Under the pieces are notes generated by a model, which worked only from the letters and a program-made list of their open reading frames with translations, made no database searches and was not told where the DNA came from. 64,000 nt of DNA from Eubacterium sulci ATCC 35585 (GTDB lineage Bacteria; Bacillota; Clostridia; Peptostreptococcales; Anaerovoracaceae), in NCBI GenBank assembly GCA_001189495.1, contig CP012068.1, positions 1,302,001 through 1,366,000 of the forward strand. Direction: 5' to 3'. A program made the position numbers and the translations under genes. Shown in pieces: positions 18,144 to 26,883 of the stretch. Position 1 is the first letter of the stretch, and each line of letters begins with the position of its first letter.

Positions 18144-18458
18144 CTATCCTTGTCTTCGGTTTGTGTTTTGGCGGAATAACTCTGATAGTTCTTTTGTGAG
18201 CAAGCCTTCTTCCTCAAGTCGGTTTACAAAATTTTCTTCATATCTCTCAAAATCCTCTGCACAACCTACATTATCTGCAAGAAGTAGAAGTGCTTCGGGT
18301 AATATCTTTGATTTTTGATTTTTCGTAAGCTCATTCTTTATGCATTCACAAAGTCTATCTAAAATCTCATAGTTTTCCTTGTCCGCTTTTTCAAAATCAA
18401 TATCCCAGTCTATCGAATCAATTCTATTTTTAAAATAAATTAAATCTTTTTTATCCAT
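18144..18458 (-). CDS. Hypothetical small acidic protein
   Basis: A 104-residue, mostly helical acidic protein without recognisable family motifs (DWDIDFEKADKENYEILDRL near the start). GGTGAG stands close to the ATG. It appears to be the first gene of the four-gene minus-strand run and faces the SUKH gene across an 85-base divergent spacer, which presumably holds both promoters. Confidence 0.55.
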   Translation of the reverse strand: MDKKDLIYFKNRIDSIDWDIDFEKADKENYEILDRLCECIKNELTKNQKSKILPEALLLLADNVGCAEDFERYEENFVNRLEEEGLLTKELSELFRQNTNRRQG

Positions 18459-18543
18459 TTCTCACCAAATCATACTTGTTTCAGTTTTATAATATTATTA
18501 TATAACATACCATCCAAAAATGGTATTATAAGCTGGAGGCATA

Positions 18544-19101
18544 ATGTACAAAGCCGGAGACATAATGGAGGAATTAGGTATGTTTGATACTATCGACTTT
18601 AATAATTTTTGGAAAGAAAGCGACTACATAAATGAAGTTTGCACCGGTGAAGCTCTAACGGATGAAATGGTACGCGAAGCAGAGGAAAGACTTGGATACA
18701 AGCTTCCTGAATCATATATAGCACTAATGAAAACGCGAAATGGTGGCAAGCCACTAAAAACTGTTTGGTTTGATGAAAAAAATCGATATCGTGTTGATGT
18801 AGAAGAAATCTTCAGCATATCAGAAGAAAAAAATGATTCCCTATTTGGAACCTATGGCAATGAGTTTTGGTACGAAGAATGGGAATATCCTAGGGATATT
18901 GGTGTTATTATAGCTGACACAATATCAGGCGGTCACGAAATGATATACCTTGACTATAGAGATTGCGGCAAGAATGGAGAACCAAAAGTATCGCTCTGCT
19001 CAGCAGAGGACGACCATGAGATAATTGTACTCGCAGACAGCTTTGAGGAGTTTATATTAGGGCTTACTCCTTCAGAAGAACTCAAATATCAAAATATGTA
19101 A
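18544..19101 (+). CDS. SMI1/KNR4 (SUKH) family protein
   Basis: A 185-residue single-domain SUKH protein. The signature LTDEMVREAEERLGYKLPES followed by YIALMKTRNGGKP is visible at about residues 38-70, and the end GDPEEFILGL-type motif appears as ADSFEEFILGL. Many bacterial SUKH proteins are immunity factors against nuclease or other polymorphic toxins. GGAGG lies four bases before the chosen ATG; two further in-frame ATGs at 18565 and 18580 each have a GGAG-type sequence before them, so the start is uncertain by up to 12 codons. No toxin is next to it. Confidence 0.85.
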   Translation: MYKAGDIMEELGMFDTIDFNNFWKESDYINEVCTGEALTDEMVREAEERLGYKLPESYIALMKTRNGGKPLKTVWFDEKNRYRVDVEEIFSISEEKNDSLFGTYGNEFWYEEWEYPRDIGVIIADTISGGHEMIYLDYRDCGKNGEPKVSLCSAEDDHEIIVLADSFEEFILGLTPSEELKYQNM

Positions 19102-19111
19102 ATTAAAGCAA

Positions 19112-19146
19112 AAGACCATAGCAATTAGGCTACGGTCTTATTTTGT
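19112..19146 (+). terminator. Terminator after the SUKH gene
   Basis: AAGACCATAGC and GCTACGGTCTT form an 11-base stem with one mismatch and a six-base loop, followed by ATTTTG. It lies between the SUKH gene and the convergent msrAB gene and may serve both. Confidence 0.7.
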
Positions 19147-19166
19147 TCCAAAGCTTATGCCTTGCT

Positions 19167-20135
19167 TCACTCACAAAGCACTTTATACTCCCCATATCCC
19201 CTATCATCCATCTCCTCAAATGGGACAAATTCAAGACTAGCGCCGTTGATACAGTATCTGAGTCCACCTTTTTCTTTAGGTCCATCTGTAAATACATGTC
19301 CTAAATGAACATCCGAATTTTTACTTCTTACTTCAGTTCTGATCATGCCGTGACTTTTATCAATTCTTTCCTCTATCTTGTCGCTTAAAATAGGTTTTGA
19401 AAAGCTCGGCCATCCGCATCCGGAATTGAATTTATCCTTAGAAGCAAATAAGGGTTCTCCGCTAAATTTATCTACATAAATTCCCTTACGATATTCCTGG
19501 TTTAATGGACTCGTAAAAGGACGCTCCGTTGCTGAATTAAACATGACCGATCGAGAAAGCTCGTCCAAGTCATTGATTGTTTTCTTTTGGATGAGTTTTA
19601 AATCTTCCTCTATCAAAGGTTTTTTCGCCAAGCTTAAATTTATATGGCAGTATCCATTTGGATTTTTATCTAAATAATCCTGATGATATTCCTCAGCTAA
19701 CACGAAATTCTTCAATTTCTGATTTTCTACAGCTAGTTTTCCATATTTCTTGCTTTCAAAATCCATGACTTTTTTGATAATCTCTTCGTCTTCATCCTTT
19801 TCATAATAGATTCCAGTACGATATTGACGTCCTATATCATTTCCCTGTTTATTGACTGAAGTTGGATCAATAATACGGAAATAATGAAGCAAAATTTCTT
19901 CCAAAGAAATCTTGGAACGATCATATTCCACTTTTACTGTTTCCGCATGGTCCGTAGTCTTAATATGCTCATAATCCGTATCTTGCGTCTTCCCATTGGC
20001 ATATCCCGTTTCGGTGTTTACAACACCGTTAATCCTTTGGAAGTATCCTTCCACGCCCCAGAAACATCCTCCTGCTAGGTAAATCGTATTTTTATTCTCA
20101 GGTAGAACTTTTATTTCTTTTCGTGTGTTTCCCAT
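19167..20135 (-). CDS. msrAB: Bifunctional methionine sulfoxide reductase MsrAB
   Basis: Repairs both epimers of oxidised methionine. The 322-residue protein is an MsrA-MsrB fusion. MsrA covers about 15-170, with catalytic cysteine in LAGGCFWGVEGYF and a second cysteine in NGYCHINL. MsrB covers about 185-320, with GCGWPSFSKPI, HLGHVFTDGP and the catalytic cysteine in LRYCINGASLEFVP. The zinc-binding CXXC pairs of some MsrB proteins are absent. There is no signal peptide, so it is cytoplasmic. GGGGAGG precedes the ATG. Confidence 0.96.
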   Translation of the reverse strand: MGNTRKEIKVLPENKNTIYLAGGCFWGVEGYFQRINGVVNTETGYANGKTQDTDYEHIKTTDHAETVKVEYDRSKISLEEILLHYFRIIDPTSVNKQGNDIGRQYRTGIYYEKDEDEEIIKKVMDFESKKYGKLAVENQKLKNFVLAEEYHQDYLDKNPNGYCHINLSLAKKPLIEEDLKLIQKKTINDLDELSRSVMFNSATERPFTSPLNQEYRKGIYVDKFSGEPLFASKDKFNSGCGWPSFSKPILSDKIEERIDKSHGMIRTEVRSKNSDVHLGHVFTDGPKEKGGLRYCINGASLEFVPFEEMDDRGYGEYKVLCE

Positions 20136-20185
20136 AATTTCCTCCCCTTTCTTACCGCAAGTTATTGTTATAGATTAAATAGATA

Positions 20186-20467
20186 TTAAAATTTGTGCTC
20201 GTCTTCCTTTAAGTTAATAGGGTTTCCATAAACATCTGTAATCTCAGTCTTTTCATTATCCGTTAGATTGTCAATAAATATGCACCATTCATTAGGATGT
20301 CCACCGACAAATTCCATTTTTGGAATACTAATTTGACTTGGATTTTTTGCATATAAACATAATCTATTATCACCCCAAAATCGTGTAAGTGTTAAAATCT
20401 GTTTCTTATATAAAACATCCATACCTTTCATTTCCATCCCCACAATTATATATGTCTTTTCAACCAT
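20186..20467 (-). CDS. Hypothetical protein after the nucleotidyltransferase
   Basis: A 93-residue protein I do not recognise. It starts inside the end of the preceding nucleotidyltransferase-like gene (22-base overlap) if the first ATG is used; ATGs eleven and twelve codons further on are also possible, one after GTGGGG. The middle contains GDNRLCLYAKNPSQIS and PNEWCIFIDNLTDNEK. The tight coupling to its neighbour suggests the two products work together, possibly as a toxin-antitoxin or modification pair, but nothing in the sequence settles this. Confidence 0.5.
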   Translation of the reverse strand: MVEKTYIIVGMEMKGMDVLYKKQILTLTRFWGDNRLCLYAKNPSQISIPKMEFVGGHPNEWCIFIDNLTDNEKTEITDVYGNPINLKEDEHKF

Positions 20468-20937
20468 TCAATCTTCTTAAAATCTTTATTGTTATTATTA
20501 TTGTTTCTATATGAGTCTTTTGATGACGATTCATAAATACTCAAAAACTGTTTTAGACTCGGTACACGAAACTTTATTTCATTTAGTTGAATAAGTTTTA
20601 TATCCGATTCATATATACCCGCAAAATCGTATAAAGAGTCAATCGATCCATATTCTACGCTAATTCCATCCTTTCGGAATTCATGTTCATGAAGGTCTAC
20701 TAAATCATATCCCAATTTCTTCATAACCGTCATTATTTTGTCCCAATCACAAATTCTGAGTTCATCAGGAGCTTCCCAACCTCTTCGATCTCCCATAACG
20801 TGAATATCAATATCTGATGGATCCCAATCTTCTTTTGATATAAATTCTAATCCTAAAGAACCCATCAGCGTGGGCACTATTCCAATTTTATTTAGATATA
20901 AACAAATGTCCCTAAATTCTTTAAATAATATACCCAT
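20446..20937 (-). CDS. Nucleotidyltransferase-fold protein
   Basis: The start at 20937 (MGILFKEFRD) is chosen because AGGAGA stands just before it; 163 residues result. The motif LMGSLGLEFISKEDW followed by PSDIDIHV has the GS...DXD pattern of minimal nucleotidyltransferases related to aminoglycoside/lincosamide-type enzymes, with a possible third acidic residue in ISVEYGS. The substrate is unknown. An Asn run (NNNNNN) near the end precedes a short basic tail. It overlaps the small downstream gene, and both are bounded by hairpins. Confidence 0.6.
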   Translation of the reverse strand: MGILFKEFRDICLYLNKIGIVPTLMGSLGLEFISKEDWDPSDIDIHVMGDRRGWEAPDELRICDWDKIMTVMKKLGYDLVDLHEHEFRKDGISVEYGSIDSLYDFAGIYESDIKLIQLNEIKFRVPSLKQFLSIYESSSKDSYRNNNNNNKDFKKIEWLKRHI

Positions 20938-20979
20938 TTCTTCTCCTAGAAAGTATAATTTAGAGTTCAATATTTACAC

Positions 20980-21014
20980 AAAAGCCTCCCACCATTAATG
21001 ATAAAAGGCTTTCT
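20980..21014 (-). terminator. Hairpin terminator downstream of the hydrolase gene
   Basis: Minus strand: AAAGCCT ... AGGCTTT with a partly paired interior, followed by TTGTG. It resembles the hairpin at 21898-21932 on the other side of the hydrolase gene in both sequence and orientation. Confidence 0.6.
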
Positions 21015-21073
21015 TCTTTGTAGAAGATGGCTTCCATTAACTCTCGTTCTTCTTTTATTAGGTTTAGGTTTTA

Positions 21074-21859
21074 TTAATAAATATTGTTTTTCAAAAATGG
21101 ATTAACCAAAGCCATCCACTCTAAAGGTAGATAAGCTGATAGATATCCATGATTATAACCTTTAGCTTCATATAGAGTACAATTGGGATGCATTTCCTTA
21201 AATAGCTTAGCCGACTCCTTAACGCAACTCATTTCTTTTTCACCATAAATATATAAAACCTGTGCTTTACTTTCTGTAATAGCATTTTTAAGTGTATATC
21301 TTCCCATATATGTTTGGTACATAGTAACTAATGTTTTAATGGGAATCCTTGGCATATCCTCCATATAGTAATTTTCTATTTCTTCTGGATAAGCCATATT
21401 GGGATATATTTTTTTCATTAAACTCAACTGGATTTTGCATGCCACTTTGCTAAACATAAGTTTTCCAAATAACTTTACAATAACTATACTAATTCTTGCT
21501 AATTTAGGTTGAGGAATACAAATACTCCCATCTATTATTGCTTTATGAGCTATATCACTATCTAATGACAATAACTCAATTGCAATTTGACCCCCCAGAG
21601 AAACGCCACCCACAGCAAACAATTTCCCATCACAATTATTCTTTATATAATCCATAATTTGCAGTGCAGAATCTTCAGTTGAAATGTAATCTTTTTGATA
21701 TTCTTCTCCATGACCATTAAGTGTTGGTAAAATTACATGGTATTTATCGGATAACATTTGAGCCTGCCGAAGATAATTCCACCAGGAATTACCTCCACCG
21801 TGTATCAATAATATATGTGGAAAATTTTTATCACCAAATTCATGAAATATCATATTCAT
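21074..21859 (-). CDS. Alpha/beta hydrolase
   Basis: A 261-residue alpha/beta hydrolase-fold enzyme. The oxyanion loop is LLIHGGGNSWWNY, the nucleophile elbow GGVSLGGQIA (GXSXG), the acid is probably the Glu/Asp after VLYIYGEK, and the histidine is in GYNHGYLS. The substrate cannot be told; the size and cap region suit small-ester or lactone hydrolases. The start is taken at the ATG after GTAGGTG; an ATG two codons further in is equally possible. It is flanked by two similar hairpins and is likely transcribed alone. Confidence 0.8.
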   Translation of the reverse strand: MNMIFHEFGDKNFPHILLIHGGGNSWWNYLRQAQMLSDKYHVILPTLNGHGEEYQKDYISTEDSALQIMDYIKNNCDGKLFAVGGVSLGGQIAIELLSLDSDIAHKAIIDGSICIPQPKLARISIVIVKLFGKLMFSKVACKIQLSLMKKIYPNMAYPEEIENYYMEDMPRIPIKTLVTMYQTYMGRYTLKNAITESKAQVLYIYGEKEMSCVKESAKLFKEMHPNCTLYEAKGYNHGYLSAYLPLEWMALVNPFLKNNIY

Positions 21860-21897
21860 CACCTACACAACTTCAAATATCTCACCCATTATTTCTA

Positions 21898-21932
21898 CAA
21901 AAGCCTTCCACCAAAATGATGGAAGGCTTTTT
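21898..21932. terminator. Hairpin upstream of the hydrolase gene
   Basis: AAAAGCCTTCCA-C-C ... GATGGAAGGCTTTT forms a strong stem with T runs on both strands, so it can end transcription from either side. On the plus strand the flank CTACAAAAGCCT... resembles that of the hairpin at 20980. Confidence 0.6.
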
Positions 21933-22126
21933 AAGCAATTTATCTACATTATTGCCATTTAAATAAGTATCGCTCGTGAAACTCGCTTAATTCAACAACT
22001 CCCTTTCAGACCTGCTTTTTCTTACTTTTAGTATCAAAACAGTATCATTTAGAGAATTTTACTACATCAAAACCGCTCAACTCCTGTATTTTTAAGCCTT
22101 TTATAACAGTAACATATTTACTTCTG

Positions 22127-23671
22127 TTATTCGAGCTCAATTGTTCCTGGTGGTTTGCTCGTTAGGTCATAGAATACGCGGTTTACGTGTTCTACTTCAT
22201 TTACGATTCTATTCATTATCAGCTGCAGGGTTTCCCATGGGATTTCTGCTGCTTCTGCTGTCATAAAGTCTGATGTTGTTACTGCACGAAGTGCAATTGC
22301 ATAGTCGTAGGTTCTGAAGTCACCCATTACTCCGACTGAGCGCATGTTTGTGAGCGCTGCAAAGTACTGATTTACCTTCTTATCAAGGCCTGCCTTGGCA
22401 AATTCCTCTCTCATGATGGCATCTGCATCCTGAACAATTTTTACCTTCTCTGCGCTTACTTCTCCTATGATTCTCACACCTAGCCCTGGTCCTGGGAATG
22501 GCTGTCTGAATACTAGATGCTCTGGAAGACCTAGCTCAAGACCTACTGCTCTTACTTCGTCTTTGAAAAGCATTCGAAGTGGCTCTATGATTTCTTTAAA
22601 ATCAACGTAGTCAGGAAGACCTCCTACATTGTGGTGGCTTTTGATTACTGCTGATTTACCTAGTCCGCTCTCAATAACATCTGGATAGATTGTTCCCTGA
22701 ACAAGGTAATCAACTGCGCCTATCTTCTTAGCCTCTTCCTCAAATACTCTGATGAACTCTTCACCTATAATCTTACGCTTTGCTTCTGGTTCTGATACAC
22801 CTGCAAGCTTTTCGTAGAATCTTTCGCTCGCTTTTACGTGAACGAAGTTAAGGTCATAGTCACCTTCTTCACCAAAGATTCTTTCAACCTCCTCAGCCTC
22901 GTTTTTGCGGAGGAGTCCGTGGTCAACGAATACGCAGGTTAGGTTTTTACCTACTGCCTTTGATAGAAGAACAGCTGCAACGGAAGAATCCACACCTCCT
23001 GAAAGTGCGCATAGAACCTTACCGTCACCTACTCTTTCCTTTATCTCTTCTATTGTGTTTCTCGTGAAGTCAGCCATCTTCCAATCGCCCTTACAGCCGC
23101 AAACTTCGTAAACGAAATTTGATAGCATCTGCTGTCCCTTAACGCTGTGAGTAACCTCTGGGTGATACTGAACTGCATAGAGCTTCTTCTCTGCATTTTC
23201 CATGGCAGCAACTGGGCACTTGTCAGTATGAGCTGTTATAGCAAAGCCTTCCCCAACCTCTGTAATCATATCTGTGTGGCTCATCCAAACTACAGTCTCG
23301 TTTTCGACACCACCAAACAGAAGACTCTTATCGCATGTCACATTTACGTCCGTCTTACCGTATTCACTCGTTGTTGCAGTCTCTACCTTGCCTCCTGTCG
23401 AGTAAGCCATAAGCTGCGCTCCGTAGCAGATTCCAAGAATAGGAATACCTGCCTCAAACAAAGCCTTCTCATAATGAGGCGATGCCTCATCATAAACACT
23501 GTTAGGACCACCTGTTAGGATTATACCCTTTGGCTCCTTTGCGATGAGCTCATCTATCGGAGTTTGATAGGATAGAACCTCGCAGTAAACTCCGCACTCT
23601 CTGACTCTACGCGCTATAAGCTGATTGTACTGACCTCCAAAATCAAGGACAACTATCATTTCTTGTTTCAT
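22127..23671 (-). CDS. guaA: GMP synthase (glutamine-hydrolysing)
   Basis: Converts XMP to GMP using glutamine and ATP, the last step of guanine nucleotide synthesis. The 514-residue protein has a class-I glutamine amidotransferase domain (nucleophile in [11 protein letters not shown], His/Glu in YHPEVTHS), an ATP-pyrophosphatase domain with P-loop [14 protein letters not shown] near 225, and the C-terminal dimerisation domain ending in [19 protein letters not shown] precedes the ATG. It lies downstream of guaB but a terminator-like hairpin stands between them. Confidence 0.98.
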   Translation of the reverse strand: MKQEMIVVLDFGGQYNQLIARRVRECGVYCEVLSYQTPIDELIAKEPKGIILTGGPNSVYDEASPHYEKALFEAGIPILGICYGAQLMAYSTGGKVETATTSEYGKTDVNVTCDKSLLFGGVENETVVWMSHTDMITEVGEGFAITAHTDKCPVAAMENAEKKLYAVQYHPEVTHSVKGQQMLSNFVYEVCGCKGDWKMADFTRNTIEEIKERVGDGKVLCALSGGVDSSVAAVLLSKAVGKNLTCVFVDHGLLRKNEAEEVERIFGEEGDYDLNFVHVKASERFYEKLAGVSEPEAKRKIIGEEFIRVFEEEAKKIGAVDYLVQGTIYPDVIESGLGKSAVIKSHHNVGGLPDYVDFKEIIEPLRMLFKDEVRAVGLELGLPEHLVFRQPFPGPGLGVRIIGEVSAEKVKIVQDADAIMREEFAKAGLDKKVNQYFAALTNMRSVGVMGDFRTYDYAIALRAVTTSDFMTAEAAEIPWETLQLIMNRIVNEVEHVNRVFYDLTSKPPGTIELE

Positions 23672-23689
23672 CTATTTCTCCATTAAATT

Positions 23690-23728
23690 ATAAAATAAAA
23701 GTCGGCAGTGCATATTTGCCCGCCGACC
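23690..23728 (-). terminator. Terminator between guaB and guaA
   Basis: Minus strand: GTCGGCGG and CTGCCGAC pair (one mismatch) around a ten-base loop and are followed by TTTTATTTTA. It follows the guaB stop by a few bases; some read-through into guaA is possible. Confidence 0.75.
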
Positions 23729-23735
23729 TTGCAAT

Positions 23736-25253
23736 CTATCTCAAGACGTTCTGACTTGAATCTCTCAAAATTACGTCGTGTGCACCACCCTCGACGATGG
23801 ATGTCGCAGAAACGAGTGTAATCTTTGCCTTTGACTGCAGCTCATGTATGCTGAGCGAACCGCAGTTGCACATTGTAGATTTCACCTTATTTAGCGAAAG
23901 CATTACATTGTCGTGAAGTGATCCAGCATATGGAACGTATGAATCAACGCCTTCCTCAAACTTCATCTTATTGTCGGTGTTTTCACTACCTAGGTCATAT
24001 CTCTGCCAGTTTCTTGCACGGTTTGAGCCCTCACCCCAGTACTCCTTAACGTAGTTTCCGTTGATATTGAGTACGCTTGTTGGCGATTCATCAAATCTTG
24101 CAAAGTATCTACCAAGCATGATGAAATCAGCTCCCATTGCAAGTGCAAGTGTCATGTGGTAATCGTAAACGATACCGCCATCTGAACAAATTGGGATGTA
24201 TATTCCTGTCTCCTTCATATACTCGTCACGAGCTCTAGCAACCTCAATTACCGCTGAAGCCTGACCTCTGCCGATACCCTTCTGCTCTCTAGTGATACAG
24301 ATTGATCCACCACCGATACCAATCTTAACAAAGTCAGCACCAGCATCTGCTAGATATCTGAAACCTTCTGCATCGACAACATTTCCGGCACCTACCTTAA
24401 CTGTATCCCCGTAGTTCTCACGAATCCAGCCGATAGTATCCTTCTGATATTCTGAATATCCCTCAGATGAGTCGATACAAAGAATATCTACACCAGCTTC
24501 GATAAGCTTAGGAACACGCTCTGCATAGTCACGGCTGTTGATACCAGCACCTACTATGTAACGCTTATGGTCATCCAAAAGCTCGTTAGGATTTGACTTA
24601 TGGCTGTCGTAGTCCTTTCTGAATACGAAGTGTGTAAGTCTCTGGTTTTCGTCTATAATAGGAAGAGCGTTTAGCTTGTTCTCCCATAAAATATCATTAG
24701 CCTCTGATAGAGTCACTCCGTCCTTAGCGAAAATTAGCTTCTCAAATGGAGTCATGAATTCGCTAATCTTAGTGCTCTTGTCAAGTCTGCTAACTCTGTA
24801 GTCACGGCTTGTAACAAGACCAACAATCTTACCTGAAGGAGTTCCATCCTCTGTGATAGCGATTGTTGAATGACCTCTCTCCTGCTTAAGAGCAAGAACA
24901 TCTGCAAGAGTCTGGTCTGGACGAAGATTGCTGTCGCTTCTTACAAATCCAGCCTTGTACGACTTAACCTTGCGAATCATCTCGGCCTGATTATCGATTG
25001 ACTGTGAGCCGAATATGAAAGAGATTCCACCTTCCTTAGCGAGCGCAACTGCCATAGTGTCATTTGATACGGCCTGCATTACCGCTGAAACTAGAGGAAT
25101 ATTTGCACGTATCGATGGCTTTTCCCCTACCTTATACTTAACTACTGGTGTTGATAAATCAACATTTTCTGGAGTACAATCCTTGCTTGTAAAGCCAGGA
25201 ATCAAAAGGTACTCATTAAACGTTCTTGATGGTTCATCGATAAACTGCGCCAT
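23736..25253 (-). CDS. guaB: IMP dehydrogenase
   Basis: Oxidises IMP to XMP with NAD+, the committed step toward GMP. The 505-residue protein has the TIM-barrel core with a two-CBS insert at about residues 100-220, the NAD-binding region SSEGYSEYQ, and the catalytic loop [18 protein letters not shown], with the active cysteine in SIC. The loop has Ile after the Cys where most bacterial enzymes have Thr, and the flap differs from the common bacterial type. Ends [20 protein letters not shown] precedes the start. No purine-sensing leader was seen in the 260-base spacer upstream. Confidence 0.96.
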   Translation of the reverse strand: MAQFIDEPSRTFNEYLLIPGFTSKDCTPENVDLSTPVVKYKVGEKPSIRANIPLVSAVMQAVSNDTMAVALAKEGGISFIFGSQSIDNQAEMIRKVKSYKAGFVRSDSNLRPDQTLADVLALKQERGHSTIAITEDGTPSGKIVGLVTSRDYRVSRLDKSTKISEFMTPFEKLIFAKDGVTLSEANDILWENKLNALPIIDENQRLTHFVFRKDYDSHKSNPNELLDDHKRYIVGAGINSRDYAERVPKLIEAGVDILCIDSSEGYSEYQKDTIGWIRENYGDTVKVGAGNVVDAEGFRYLADAGADFVKIGIGGGSICITREQKGIGRGQASAVIEVARARDEYMKETGIYIPICSDGGIVYDYHMTLALAMGADFIMLGRYFARFDESPTSVLNINGNYVKEYWGEGSNRARNWQRYDLGSENTDNKMKFEEGVDSYVPYAGSLHDNVMLSLNKVKSTMCNCGSLSIHELQSKAKITLVSATSIVEGGAHDVILRDSSQNVLR

Positions 25254-25514
25254 GCTTGAATCTCCTCTCTATCTATATATAAAACACTCTCACCTAATAC
25301 TAACATAATTTTACTTTTGCAGACTATTTTATACCTTTTTGCTTGCTCTTACAATGACTTTTTACCCAAATCTAGGCGTTTTTTTCATTATTTTTAAACG
25401 CTTATATTTATGTGTTTACAACCAACAAAGTACACCAAATAATTTAGTAGTATTAAACAAATCCTTTTCCGAAAATCATATTACTATCAGTTTTTGTGCA
25501 TCAAAATTCAAATA

Positions 25515-26639
25515 CTATTTGATAGATGAAATAAATCCCTCTAGACCAGCCTGACCCAAGACTCTTATTCTAGGAAGCTCAGTCTTATCGTCTCCCTTTT
25601 CGACCTTGCCGTACTGTGTCGTAAAGGCACAGTCAATTCCACAGTTTTCTATAGCCTTCTTGCCGTCTTCAGTAACATCACCGTAAGGATATGCAAATGC
25701 ATCCTTGTTTCCTACCATGGCAATTGCCATATTTAGATCTTCCTCTATTTCTTCAAGAGTCATAGCGCTGATTCTTCCACCGTGTCCTATATTTCCACCA
25801 GCTCTGTGCATATCGTAGGAATGCGACTGGTAGCACACATATTTACTGCGGTCAGCTTTGACTATATCAGGACCATATCTAGTTCCGATGAGGAAGCCTG
25901 TCGCCGGAACCTTGTACTTGTTAAGTAGAGGAATGCCGTAGTTTAAAAAGCCAACCTGTCCATCATCAAAGGTCAAAATAACACTTTTCTTTGGTAGTGA
26001 ATGCTTGCCGTCGATATATGCTGAAAGCTCTGCAAAGCTTGGGTAATAGTAGTCATTATCTTTTAGCCACTTAAGCTGCTTTTCTAGATCCGAATTAAGG
26101 ATAAAATTAGAATCCAGCTTGCTTGGTGCGTCATCCTCAGAAAAAACATAGTGGTACATCAAAACAGGAATACCGCTACTATTTGCATCAAATTTATCCG
26201 CCTTGACAACCTTGACCGTACGTGTAGCTTTACTTGCCGCTTTGTCGTACTTAGCAATGTACTCTAGCTTGTATTCGCCTGGCTTTGAGGTATCGACCTT
26301 TCCCTTGATTTTAATATTAGTTACAGCACCCACTCTATCATCTAAAGCATAGGCACCTGGCTCGATGTATTCCTCTCCCTCTTTGACAAGGGTTACTTCG
26401 CTTCCCTTTAGGCCTATCAAAAGATGAGCAGACTCAGGATACTTCTTTAAAAGTTCCTTTTCACTTAACTTGAAATCGCTGCTTTCAATAGTATTTGATG
26501 TTGAAGCGCTCTGCTTTATTTCTTCTGTCTTTTGCTTACTCGTATCCTTTTGTGCCTTAGATAAAGCAAATATACAAACGAGCAAAACAACCACCAAAGT
26601 CACTAGGAGTATCAAGCGCTTTACATACTTTGATTTCAT
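25515..26639 (-). CDS. Membrane-anchored polysaccharide deacetylase
   Basis: A 374-residue envelope enzyme of carbohydrate esterase family 4. Residues 8-28 form a signal anchor; about 65-140 is a DUF5011/Ig-like module (VKEGEEYIEPGAYALDDRVG ... KPGEYKLEYIAKYD); the NodB domain follows with VILTFDDGQVGF (catalytic Asp pair), the zinc-binding YQSHSYDMH and AFAYPYGDV. Such enzymes remove acetyl groups from peptidoglycan or other glycans and can raise lysozyme resistance; the substrate here is not known. It follows the dlt operon on the same strand beyond a terminator. Confidence 0.9.
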   Translation of the reverse strand: MKSKYVKRLILLVTLVVVLLVCIFALSKAQKDTSKQKTEEIKQSASTSNTIESSDFKLSEKELLKKYPESAHLLIGLKGSEVTLVKEGEEYIEPGAYALDDRVGAVTNIKIKGKVDTSKPGEYKLEYIAKYDKAASKATRTVKVVKADKFDANSSGIPVLMYHYVFSEDDAPSKLDSNFILNSDLEKQLKWLKDNDYYYPSFAELSAYIDGKHSLPKKSVILTFDDGQVGFLNYGIPLLNKYKVPATGFLIGTRYGPDIVKADRSKYVCYQSHSYDMHRAGGNIGHGGRISAMTLEEIEEDLNMAIAMVGNKDAFAYPYGDVTEDGKKAIENCGIDCAFTTQYGKVEKGDDKTELPRIRVLGQAGLEGFISSIK

Positions 26640-26666
26640 TTTCCTTCTCCCTTAACATCGTATTTT

Positions 26667-26697
26667 GAAAAAACCGGCATCAAGCGATGTCGGTTTA
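26667..26697 (-). terminator. Terminator of the dlt operon
   Basis: Minus strand: AAACCGACATC and GATGCCGGTTT form an 11-base stem with one mismatch and a four-base loop, running into TTTTTT. It lies 13 bases past the stop codon of the dltX-like gene, so the operon ends with that gene. Confidence 0.9.
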
Positions 26698-26709
26698 AAA
26701 GCAATTTTA

Positions 26710-26883
26710 TTAGAACTCAGCGTATGTAAAATTAGGGGCCTTAGCCATGCCTGCAAATATCATGTACAGGTAAAGCCCTACCATGATTCCGAAGAATATT
26801 CCTGCATACATCAGACAGTTCTTCGATACCCTATTTTTGATTGCTACTGCTTTTCTCTGTAAAAAATTTGTAAGCCCTTTCAT
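26710..26883 (-). CDS. dltX: DltX-like D-alanylation micro-protein
   Basis: A 57-residue protein that overlaps the end of dltD by 53 bases in another frame. It has a basic amphipathic start (MKGLTNFLQRKAVAIKNR), one transmembrane helix at about 24-46, and the end APNFTYAEF. DltX proteins are about 50 residues, have a single helix and end in a conserved FIYNEF-like motif; its tyrosine takes part in moving D-alanine to lipoteichoic acid. The match of length, topology, C-terminus and operon is strong. DltX genes usually lie before dltA; here it comes last, right ahead of the terminator. No strong ribosome binding site is seen, so coupling to dltD translation is likely. Confidence 0.8.
   Translation of the reverse strand: MKGLTNFLQRKAVAIKNRVSKNCLMYAGIFFGIMVGLYLYMIFAGMAKAPNFTYAEF

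Noticed and set aside
20980-21932. CRISPR-like repeats around the hydrolase gene
   Set aside because: Only two imperfect hairpins, about 900 bases apart and with a gene between them; no regular array and no cas genes.
22080-22135. ATAACAG/CTGTTAT hairpin at the end of guaA as a terminator
   Set aside because: The loop is long and no T run follows on the minus strand, and part of the stem lies at the stop codon.
25254-25514. Possible purine riboswitch ahead of guaB
   Set aside because: The spacer is AT-rich and lacks the conserved loop sequences and helix arrangement of the purine aptamer; only a poor promoter-like sequence is visible.
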